Origin: Pseudomonadota bacterium
GTDB lineage: Bacteria > Pseudomonadota > Gammaproteobacteria > Burkholderiales > Burkholderiaceae_C
Length of the DNA: 6,584 nucleotides
NCBI GenBank assembly: GCA_023460715.1
Contig: JAEWPH010000116.1
Span: 1-6,584, forward strand
Direction: 5' to 3'
The translations under genes were made by a program, and so were the position numbers. The notes under the pieces are model-generated. The model saw only the letters and a program-made list of their open reading frames with translations. It was not told the origin of the DNA and did not search any database. Position 1 is the first letter of the stretch; each line of letters opens with the position of its first letter. Positions 1 through 5,789 of the stretch are shown piece by piece.

Positions 1-40
1 GGTCTGGGCAGCAGCGCCCCGGGACGGCCCCGCCGCCGCG

Positions 41-1060
41 TCAGCGCGGCTTGCGCCCCGCCCGCCAGCCGTACGCGATGCCCAGGGCGCCCAGCACCAC
101 CAGCAGGCCGGCCTGCCCGGCCATGCGCTGCCGGTGGCCGCCGTCCACGCCCGTGCCGCGCGAGGGCGCGAACAGATTGCCTTCCGATCGCGGCGCTGCG
201 CTGGCATGGCGCAGGCCGGTTTCCGTCAGCCAGCGCATGGCGCGGCCCACGCTGTCGGGCGCGACGGCATGCGCCACCCGGCCCGCCAGCGCGCCCGTGC
301 CCATCCACGTCACCGAGCGCGGCTGCGGCGTCTGCGTGAGGGCCACCACCGCATCGGCCACGCGGTGCGGGTCCACCATGGGCAGCGGCGGGCGCAGGGC
401 CCGACCGGTGTAGTTGGCACCGTGCGAGAGCCCGGGCGAATCGACGAAGGTGGGCGCCACGTCGCACACATGCACCTGGGGCAGGTCGGACACCTCGGCG
501 CGCAGGCTTTCCGACAGGCCGCGCAGGCCGAACTTGCTGGCCGTGTACGCCGCCGCATACGGCGCGGGCACCCAGCCACCCAGCGAAATCAGGTTGACCA
601 GCAGGCCGCGCCCGCGCTGGCGGAAGTGGCGCAGCGCCGCATGCGCGCCGTGCAGGTGGCCCAGCAGGTTGGCTTCGAGCACGCGGCGGTGGGCGTCGAG
701 CGGCACCTCGTCGAAGCGGCCCACCGCGCCCACGCCCACGCCGTTGACCCACACGTCGATGCGGCCGTACTGGCGCAGGGCACGGTCGGCCAGGGCCTGC
801 ACGTCGCCGGCCTGCGTGACGTCGGTGGGCACGGCGATGGCTTGCTGCGCGCCGGCTTCGCGGCACGCGCGTGCCACCGGGGCCAGGGTGTCGCCATTGC
901 GGGAGGCCAGCACCAGCTGCGCCCCGGTGCGCGCAAAGGCCAGCGCGGTGGCATGGCCGATGCCGCTGGAGGCGCCGGTGATCACGACGACCAGCGGCGC
1001 GGCGGGGGGCGCTACATCGGCGCCAGAGGCGGGGACGGAATGCAGGGGGGATTGCGGCAT
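41..1060 (-). CDS. SDR family oxidoreductase with C-terminal membrane segment
   Basis: This 339-residue protein belongs to the classical short-chain dehydrogenase/reductase superfamily of NAD(P)-dependent oxidoreductases. A 22-residue Pro/Ala-rich lead precedes the Rossmann fold. The nucleotide-binding motif TGASSGIG is at 28-35, and Arg54 after the second strand suggests NADP(H). Asp80 lies in the usual D-V-T position, and Asn131 is the structural Asn. The catalytic set is Ser159, Tyr172 and Lys176 (YTASK). The usual NNAG is altered to N-G-V-G at 106-109. The protein exceeds a normal 250-residue SDR by about 80 residues. This tail contains a N-L-F-x-P stretch and ends in a hydrophobic segment at about 314-332 followed by Arg/Lys, so it is probably anchored in the inner membrane with a cytoplasmic basic end. 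The ATG at 1060 has an AAGGA ribosome site 9 bases upstream. The substrate cannot be told from sequence. It is probably transcribed alone, since 186 bases separate it from the gene upstream. Confidence 0.93.
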   Translation of the reverse strand: MPQSPLHSVPASGADVAPPAAPLVVVITGASSGIGHATALAFARTGAQLVLASRNGDTLAPVARACREAGAQQAIAVPTDVTQAGDVQALADRALRQYGRIDVWVNGVGVGAVGRFDEVPLDAHRRVLEANLLGHLHGAHAALRHFRQRGRGLLVNLISLGGWVPAPYAAAYTASKFGLRGLSESLRAEVSDLPQVHVCDVAPTFVDSPGLSHGANYTGRALRPPLPMVDPHRVADAVVALTQTPQPRSVTWMGTGALAGRVAHAVAPDSVGRAMRWLTETGLRHASAAPRSEGNLFAPSRGTGVDGGHRQRMAGQAGLLVVLGALGIAYGWRAGRKPR

Positions 1061-1065
1061 GCTCG

Positions 1066-1074
1066 AAGGTCCTT
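1066..1074 (-). promoter_or_regulatory. Ribosome binding site of the membrane-anchored SDR
   Basis: On the minus strand AAGGACCTT lies at -14 to -6 relative to the ATG at 1060. AAGGA is a good match to the anti-Shine-Dalgarno sequence at a workable 9-base spacing, and it supports this start. The same nine bases occur at exactly the same distance before the mechanosensitive channel gene. Confidence 0.6.
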
Positions 1075-1136
1075 GGGTCGCAGGGGCTCCAGAGCGGGCG
1101 GCGGACGGCGGGCGCCGCCCCGGCCGGCCCGGTTCA

Positions 1137-1167
1137 GGGGTCTCTCTCGAAAGAGGCCCTTCTTATA
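1137..1167 (-). promoter_or_regulatory. Candidate -10 element followed by an inverted repeat
   Basis: On the minus strand TATAAG (1167 down to 1162) matches five of six bases of the sigma-70 -10 consensus and stands out in a very GC-rich stretch. I see no convincing -35 at the normal spacing. Immediately downstream, 1138-1159 forms an inverted repeat: GGG/CCC and CTCT/AGAG arms around a six-base loop with one off-pair position. That position is G-U on the plus strand and C-A on the minus strand. If the -10 is real, the repeat would sit at the transcription start of the SDR gene, as a leader hairpin or operator. It could instead be the 3' hairpin of the small gene upstream, although no U-tract follows on the minus strand. 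Confidence 0.25.
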
Positions 1168-1246
1168 GACCCACCTTCGCGCCGCCCGCGTAGGACGGCG
1201 CTGACGCCGCACCGCCCAGCCAGGGGCCCCGGCAATCCATGGCCCT

Positions 1247-1504
1247 TCAGCCGCCGACGACGGACCAGCCGGCGCGCTGGTCCTTGCGGTCGTTGGTGTA
1301 TTCCCAGGCGGTGCCGCAGCGGTCGCAGCGGTAGCGGGTGATGGTGACGCTGTGGCCGTCGGCGTGCTGTTCCTTGCGGTTGCCGCGCTGCACCAGTTCG
1401 GCATGGCCGGGCGCCTTGCGCCAGTTGCGCTGGATGCCGGCGCAGGGTTCGCACAGCTCCATCTTCTTGAGTTCGCCTTGTCGGGCCAGCAGGTCTTTGT
1501 TCAT
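1247..1504 (-). CDS. Small hypothetical protein with two CxxC pairs
   Basis: I do not recognise this 85-residue protein. It has two CxxC knuckles, Cys18/Cys21 (CEPC) and Cys60/Cys63 (CDRC), 38 residues apart. This is what a single four-cysteine zinc-ribbon site would look like. The second knuckle sits in a Y-R-C-D-R-C-G-T-x-W context, typical of zinc-ribbon turns. The middle is basic and polar and there is no membrane segment or signal, so a soluble cytoplasmic protein is expected. The favoured ATG at 1504 has no clear Shine-Dalgarno sequence; Met15, just before the first CxxC, is an alternative start. The gene begins 112 bases after the channel gene ends, with a possible terminator between them. 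The cysteine spacing and the compact, well-formed protein argue that it is real, since competing frames there read as Arg/Pro/Ala-rich shadows. Function unknown; metal binding is inferred. Confidence 0.75.
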   Translation of the reverse strand: MNKDLLARQGELKKMELCEPCAGIQRNWRKAPGHAELVQRGNRKEQHADGHSVTITRYRCDRCGTAWEYTNDRKDQRAGWSVVGG

Positions 1505-1582
1505 GGGGCAGGATGGAAAGGTGCGGTGTGCGCGGGATGCGCGCCGGGCCGGCGGCTCGGCAGGGGCGCTACTTTAAACCCA

Positions 1583-1606
1583 GGCCGCACGGCGCGTCCC
1601 GTGGCC
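1583..1606 (-). terminator. Possible intrinsic terminator after the MscS-type channel
   Basis: An interrupted GC-rich hairpin starts 10 bases past the channel stop codon. GGCC and ACGG arms pair with CCGT and GGCC around a six-base loop, with a two-base bulge on one side. On the minus strand it is followed by TGGGTTTAAAG, which gives only a short T run. The position is right for a terminator, but the U-tract is poor and such stems arise by chance at this GC content. Confidence 0.3.
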
Positions 1607-1616
1607 GCCCCTCTCT

Positions 1617-2753
1617 TCACGCCCGGGCACCCACGTGCAACGGGCCGGCGGGCGGCGGCGGCGCCCACGGGGCCGGCTGGTCGGGCGCCATCTGCAGCGT
1701 ACGCACCGGCACGGCGAAGGGCACGCCCAGGGCCTGCAGCTCGCGCATCAGCGCCAGGTTGATCTTCTGCTGCAGGTCCATGTAGAGGTTGTAGCCCGGG
1801 TCCAGCACGATGTAGACCACCTCGTAGGTCAGCCCGCTGTCGCCAAAGGCCAGCAGGTGGGCGCGGTCGAAGCGGGCCTGGGGCTCGGCCTCGATGATGC
1901 GGCGCACGGCCTGGGGAATGGCTTCGGCGTCTTCCGGCCGGGTGCCGTAGGGCACGCTGAACTTGAAGACGATGCGCCGCTCCTGCATGTAGCGGTAGTT
2001 GTTGATGGTCTGCTTGAGCAGGTCGGTGTTGCTCATCACCACCTGCTCGCCGCTCAGCGAGCGGATGCGCGTGGTCTTCACGCCGATCTGCTGCACCGTG
2101 CCGGCGATGCTGCCGACCACGATGAAGTCGCCCACCTCGAACGGCTTGTCCACCGCAATGGCCATGGACGCGAACAGGTCGCCCAGCACGTTCTGCACGG
2201 CCAGGGCGATGGCGATGCCGCCGACGCCCAGGCTGGCGACGAAGGCCGTGATGTTGACGCCCAAATTGGAGAGGATCGCCAGCAGCACCGTGGCCCACAG
2301 CAGCGTGCGCAGGCCCCACGACATCAGCGTGGCCGATGCGCTGATCTGCGACGGGTTGGTGGCGCCGTGGTGCACCCGGTAGCGGTCCACCACCAGCACC
2401 GTGGCGCGCGTGCCCCACAGGCCGATCTGCAGCGCCACGGCCAGGAACCACAGCTGGCCCACGCGGTCGTGCCAGCGTTGGGGCAGGTCCAGCATGCCGG
2501 CGCCCACCAGCAGGGCCGCCAGCAGGATCAGCAGGTGGCTGGTGCCCGACAGCACCTGCAGCGCGACCTGGGCAGCACCGTGCTGCTCGTGGCTTTCCGC
2601 ATTGCGCTTGGCGCGGGCCATGGACCAGCCCAGCAGCACCGTGAGTACCAGATAGGTGCCCAGCGCCGCCGCCGTGGCGATCAGCAGGCTGGCGGCAGAC
2701 ATGCCCCAGAAGGTTTCGTGGTGCAGCCAGGCGGTGGCGGAAGCGGTATCCAT
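1617..2753 (-). CDS. MscS-family mechanosensitive ion channel
   Basis: This 378-residue inner-membrane protein is a small-conductance mechanosensitive channel. Channels of this type open under membrane tension to release solutes on hypo-osmotic shock. Hydrophobic segments are at about 20-43, 67-89, 101-122 and 145-165. They precede the pore-lining MscS helix at about 167-200, rich in Gly/Ala and ending Q-N-V-L-G-D-L-F-A-S. The conserved cytoplasmic beta-domain follows (P-F-E-V-G-D-F-I at 204-211, then the T-x-R-I-R-S and S-N-T-D-L-L-K-Q stretches to about 250), then the alpha/beta vestibule domain. The last 20 residues are Pro/Ala-rich. With five membrane helices it is larger than the three-helix E. 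coli MscS. I chose the ATG at 2753, 26 codons inside the longest frame, because AAGGA lies 9 bases before it and the extra codons read as low-quality Pro/Arg-rich sequence. The 218-base spacer upstream holds a short GGGC-TTCG-GCCC hairpin (2816-2827) but no promoter I can defend. Confidence 0.95.
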   Translation of the reverse strand: MDTASATAWLHHETFWGMSAASLLIATAAALGTYLVLTVLLGWSMARAKRNAESHEQHGAAQVALQVLSGTSHLLILLAALLVGAGMLDLPQRWHDRVGQLWFLAVALQIGLWGTRATVLVVDRYRVHHGATNPSQISASATLMSWGLRTLLWATVLLAILSNLGVNITAFVASLGVGGIAIALAVQNVLGDLFASMAIAVDKPFEVGDFIVVGSIAGTVQQIGVKTTRIRSLSGEQVVMSNTDLLKQTINNYRYMQERRIVFKFSVPYGTRPEDAEAIPQAVRRIIEAEPQARFDRAHLLAFGDSGLTYEVVYIVLDPGYNLYMDLQQKINLALMRELQALGVPFAVPVRTLQMAPDQPAPWAPPPPAGPLHVGARA

Positions 2754-2758
2754 GCGGC

Positions 2759-2767
2759 AAGGTCCTT
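2759..2767 (-). promoter_or_regulatory. Ribosome binding site deciding the start of the MscS-type channel
   Basis: AAGGACCTT on the minus strand at -14 to -6 from the ATG at 2753 supports this internal start over the more distal ATG at 2831. It is identical in sequence and spacing to the site before the SDR gene ending at 41. Confidence 0.65.
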
Positions 2768-2971
2768 TCTCGGGAAAAAACGGGGGGTTGGGATGGGGAG
2801 GACGGAGAGCGCGCCGGGCCGAAGCCCTCAAGACCGCGCCCCGGGCCGCCGCAGTCGGCCGAAGGTGCTGGCAACGATCCTATGCAAGGCGGGCGCCGCG
2901 CGGCCGTAGGCTAAGGCCGACGATGGCCTGCCCAGCCCGGCGGCGACGGCACAGCAGCAGAAGCAGCGCTT

Positions 2972-4714
2972 CTAGGCTTCGGGCAACGAGTCCGCCGTCC
3001 CTTCGTCGGCGGGCCCGTAGTACACCGTCTGCGCGGCGGCATAGGTGTCGTAGCGCGGGTCCAGCCAGCACTGCACGACGCCGTTGGTCCAGCCGAAGCC
3101 GTCCTGCAGCGGGTATTCGCCGCCCCCGCCGCCGCACAGCGGCGCGCCGTCGCCGTTGCCCACGGCGTATTTCTCGACCAGCTTGCCCTCGCGCTGGTAG
3201 ACCGAGCGCACGGTCTCGATCCAGCGCTGGCGCACCTCCAGCGCCAGGTCCTTGTGGCCGTAGCGCTCCAGGCCGCGCACGGCCATCCATTGCAGCGGGG
3301 CCCAGCCGTTGGGCCGGTCCCACTGCTGGCCGCTTGCGCAGACGGTGGTGGCCAGGCCGCCGGCCGCCAGCAGGTGCGTGCGCACGGCGCGGGCCACGGC
3401 AGCGGCCTGGGCCTCGGTCGCCATGCCCGCATACAGCGGCACCACGGTGGCCGCGGTCAGGCAGCCGCGCAGTTCGCCGCGGCGCCAGTCGTAGTCGAAG
3501 TAGGCGCCTTCGGCCTCGTTCCACATCAGGCGGTTGACGGCCTCGCGCCGATGGGCGGCCAGGTCGTGGAAGTGGGCGGCCGTGGCGCGGTCGCCCGCCG
3601 ACTGGCTGGCCTTGGCGATCGACACCTCCATGCGGTAGAGAAAAGCGTTCAGGTCCACGGGCAGCAGGTCCGTGGTGCAGATCTGCGACAGGTGCAGGCT
3701 GGCCGGGTTGGCCGCGTCGGGCGCGCGCAGCCACCGGGTGGAGAAGTCCCAGCCCGATTCGGCGGCGGCGCGCAGGTCGCGGTACACGTCGGCCGAGGGC
3801 CGGTCCACGGCGGAGGCGGTCTCGATATCCTCGCCCCACGACTCCTCGCGCGGCGTATCGCGGTCGTCCCAGTAGCGGTTGAGGATCTCGCCGCCGGGCA
3901 GCGCCACCACGCGGCGGCGGGCCTCGCCGGGGTGCAGCACATGCAGGCCGTCCATCCACCACGCGTGCTCCTGCAGCAGCTGCGGCAGGTAGTGCGACAC
4001 GGGCGGGCCGCCCACCAGCGCGCCCAGTTCGGCCATGGCGGCGAACAGGGGCGGCTGCGAGCGGCTCAGGTAGTAGGTGCGCGTGCCGTTGGGCACGAAG
4101 CCGAAGGCGTCGATCAGGCGGGCGAAGTTATCCGTCATGCACTGCACCAGCTCGCTGCGGCCCGTGGCCGCCAGCCCCAGCATGGTGAAGTACGAATCCC
4201 AGTAGTACAGCTCGGCGAAACGCCCGCCCGGCACCACGTACGGGTGCGCCAGCGGCAGCGCGGACCCGCGCACAGGGTGGTCCTCGGGCTTGCGGGTGAG
4301 CACGGGCCACAGCGCGTCGATGTGCTCGGCCAGTGCCATGCCGGGCGCGCCCACGTAATCGTTCGCGGCCACCTGCGGCGCGGTGAAGTGCTGCGCCACG
4401 AAGCGCGCCAGGTCGAAGCCCGGCTGCGCATGCTCGGCCCGGTAGGCGGCAAGAATGTCCTCAGGCTCGCCGATGGGCCCGCAGTCGACGAAGGTCTTGC
4501 TGTCCTCGAAGATCTGCTGGCTCTGCACCGCCACGAACAGCTCCTGGTAGCGGTCGGCGGGCGTGCAATGGTCGGACGGCGGCGCGCCCGGTGCGCCGGG
4601 TACCTGCACGCGGGCCGGATTGGTGCTGTACGCCGGGTGGCGTTCCGAGATGCGGAGCCCGCTGGAGACAGCGGCCGCGGCGAGGGCGGGAGGCGGGGCG
4701 ATGACGGCGCTCAT
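2972..4714 (-). CDS. treA: Alpha,alpha-trehalase (GH37), probably cytoplasmic
   Basis: This enzyme hydrolyses trehalose to two glucose molecules with inversion. Both family signatures are present: PGGRFAELYYWDSY at 162-175 and QWDRPNGWAP at 464-473. Near the C-terminus is the glycine-rich G-G-G-G-G-E-Y-P-L-Q-D-G-F-G-W-T-N-G block (528-545). By comparison with E. coli TreA from memory, the catalytic acid is probably Asp323 (S-G-W-D-F-S) and the base Glu514 (V-E-K-Y). The residue after that Tyr is Ala517, where I recall Asp in E. coli. The 580 residues slightly exceed E. coli TreA (565) and TreF (549), owing to about 45 extra Pro/Ala-rich N-terminal residues. That N-terminus lacks a basic n-region and a continuous hydrophobic core, so I expect no secretion, as with TreF. 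The symbol denotes the family, not location. The ATG at 4714 has no good Shine-Dalgarno sequence and lies 14 bases after the glucose dehydrogenase-like gene, which suggests translational coupling in one operon. Confidence 0.95.
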   Translation of the reverse strand: MSAVIAPPPALAAAAVSSGLRISERHPAYSTNPARVQVPGAPGAPPSDHCTPADRYQELFVAVQSQQIFEDSKTFVDCGPIGEPEDILAAYRAEHAQPGFDLARFVAQHFTAPQVAANDYVGAPGMALAEHIDALWPVLTRKPEDHPVRGSALPLAHPYVVPGGRFAELYYWDSYFTMLGLAATGRSELVQCMTDNFARLIDAFGFVPNGTRTYYLSRSQPPLFAAMAELGALVGGPPVSHYLPQLLQEHAWWMDGLHVLHPGEARRRVVALPGGEILNRYWDDRDTPREESWGEDIETASAVDRPSADVYRDLRAAAESGWDFSTRWLRAPDAANPASLHLSQICTTDLLPVDLNAFLYRMEVSIAKASQSAGDRATAAHFHDLAAHRREAVNRLMWNEAEGAYFDYDWRRGELRGCLTAATVVPLYAGMATEAQAAAVARAVRTHLLAAGGLATTVCASGQQWDRPNGWAPLQWMAVRGLERYGHKDLALEVRQRWIETVRSVYQREGKLVEKYAVGNGDGAPLCGGGGGEYPLQDGFGWTNGVVQCWLDPRYDTYAAAQTVYYGPADEGTADSLPEA

Positions 4715-4728
4715 GCAGGGATTGTTCT

Positions 4729-5574
4729 TTATTGCTCTTCATAGTTCCAGAGCAAGCCCCCATCGACCACCAGCGTGGTGCCGGTCACGTAGGCGGCGTC
4801 GGGCGAGGCGAGGTACACCACCGCGCCCGCCACGTCCGGCGGCTCACCCAGCCGGCCGAGGGGAATCTGCGCCGTCAGCGCCTTCAGCTTCTGGGGGTTG
4901 GCCAGCAGATCCTGGTTGATCGGCGTGCGGATGGCGCCGGGCGCCACGTTGTTGACGGTGATGCCCAGCGGTGCCAGCTCGATGGCCATGTTGCGCATCA
5001 GCATGCGCATGCCGCCCTTGCTGGCGCAGTACGAAGTGAAGTGCGGAAAAGGCAGATCCTCGTGCACCGAACTCATGTGGATGATGCGGCCCGGCCGGCG
5101 CGCCTCGCGCAGCGCGCGGGCAAAGGCCTGCGCCGTGAAGAACGCGCCCTTGAGGTTCACGTCCAGCACGCGGTCGTAATCCTCTTCGGTGGTGTCCAGG
5201 AAGTCCGCACGCAGCTCCAGGCCGGCGTTGTTCACCAGCACGTCCAGCCGGCCGAAGGCGTCCTGCGCCTCGCGCACCACGGCCTGCATGCGCGGCACGT
5301 CGCGCAGATCGCCGGCGAAGACCTGGCAGCGGCGGCCGGTGCCCGTGATGCTGTCGTGCGCGGCGCGCGACCGCTCGTCTTCCTTGCGCACGTGCAGGGC
5401 GATGTCCGCGCCCTCCTGCGCCAGGCGCTCGGCCACGCCCAGGCCGATGCCCTGCGCGCCGCCCGTGACCAGGGCGACCAGCCCCTGCAGGCGGGGCGTG
5501 CCAGCGGCTTTTGCAGCAGCGGGCGAAAGGGCATGGGAGGGGGTAGGCTGGGGGGCTGGAGCAGGCGCAGTCAT
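4729..5574 (-). CDS. SDR oxidoreductase, glucose 1-dehydrogenase-like
   Basis: This 281-residue classical SDR probably oxidises beta-D-glucose to gluconolactone with NAD(P)+. The cofactor motif TGGAQGIG is at 37-44, with Arg63-Lys64 after the second strand suggesting NADP use. NNAG is at 115-118 and Asn140 is conserved. The catalytic Ser169, Tyr182 and Lys186 have the usual 13- and 4-residue spacings. Compared from memory with Bacillus glucose dehydrogenase, it shares NNAGLE, the M-S-S-V-H-E stretch, A-S-K-G-G, P-G-A-I-x-T-P-I-N and Y-V-T-G-T-T, more than generic SDRs usually share. A 30-residue Ala/Pro-rich N-terminal extension is extra, with no internal Met to offer a shorter start. No strong ribosome site precedes the ATG at 5574. 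The gene is first in a probable two-gene operon with trehalase, whose product is glucose, which supports the assignment. Another sugar or polyol remains possible; the SDR family is certain, the substrate moderately likely. Confidence 0.93.
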   Translation of the reverse strand: MTAPAPAPQPTPSHALSPAAAKAAGTPRLQGLVALVTGGAQGIGLGVAERLAQEGADIALHVRKEDERSRAAHDSITGTGRRCQVFAGDLRDVPRMQAVVREAQDAFGRLDVLVNNAGLELRADFLDTTEEDYDRVLDVNLKGAFFTAQAFARALREARRPGRIIHMSSVHEDLPFPHFTSYCASKGGMRMLMRNMAIELAPLGITVNNVAPGAIRTPINQDLLANPQKLKALTAQIPLGRLGEPPDVAGAVVYLASPDAAYVTGTTLVVDGGLLWNYEEQ

Positions 5575-5679
5575 GCCGCAGAGAATGCCCCGAGGCCCCC
5601 ACCGCCCGGTGCAGGACGGCGCCGCACGCCAAGGTGGGGAGGCGCCACGGGGTGGGGTGCTGCCCGCCTCAGCCCGGGC

Positions 5680-5742
5680 CTATTGCTACTCTTTCAATAG
5701 CTGCCTGCGCTTATGGGATAAGCGTTAGAAGCCAATTAGCGC
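5680..5742. repeat. REP-like palindromic intergenic element
   Basis: An AT-rich patch in a GC-rich spacer contains two adjacent stem-loops. The first has arms CTATTG (5680-5685) and CAATAG (5695-5700) with a nine-base loop. The second has arms CGCTTAT (5708-5714) and ATAAGCG (5718-5724) around GGG. From memory, intergenic sequences of the form CAATAGCTGC-CGCTTAT-ATAAGCG-TTAGAAGCC are dispersed in many copies in Acidovorax, Comamonas and related genomes. Only one copy is visible here, so repetition is not shown by this window. It lies between the DUF1439-like gene and the glucose dehydrogenase-like gene and might end transcription or stabilise RNA ends, but no T-tract follows. Confidence 0.6.
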
Positions 5743-5789
5743 ATCACCGCACCGTGTGCATCTGGAAGGCGGGCAGCGATTCGCCAGGA

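Noticed and set aside
1196..1209. A CGGCG/CGCCG stem with a four-base loop after the small CxxC gene
   Set aside because: A short stem with no T run; comparable stems are common in GC-rich DNA.
2816..2827. A GGGC-TTCG-GCCC hairpin (minus strand) as a terminator for the trehalase
   Set aside because: Only four base pairs, no T-tract, and about 145 bases beyond the stop codon; expected by chance at this GC content.
2754..2831. The 26-codon upstream extension of the channel gene
   Set aside because: The extension is Pro/Arg-rich, and a strong ribosome site lies directly before the internal ATG at 2753.
1501..2874. A 457-codon minus-strand frame overlapping the channel
   Set aside because: It is an out-of-frame Arg/Gly/Pro/Ala-rich shadow; the overlapping frame encodes the clear MscS pore and beta-domain.
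2877..2882. TAGGAT on the minus strand as a -10 element for the channel gene
   Set aside because: Only a partial match to the consensus, with a GC-only sequence where the -35 should be.
1635..2909. A 424-codon plus-strand frame opposite the channel gene, with similar long plus-strand frames at 134-1168 and 4732-5700
   Set aside because: All are low-complexity, His/Arg/Gly/Gln-rich translations opposite confidently identified genes.
2880..3962. A 360-codon minus-strand frame overlapping the trehalase 3' end and running into the spacer
   Set aside because: Its composition is Arg/Gly/Pro-rich, and the overlapping frame carries the catalytic trehalase motifs. Only the final part lies outside the trehalase, and it shows no domain.
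3254..4744. A 496-codon open frame on the plus strand opposite the trehalase
   Set aside because: It is an antisense shadow created by GC-rich codons: the product is dominated by Gly, Arg, Val, His and Gln, has no domain, and the opposite strand encodes a trehalase with both signatures.
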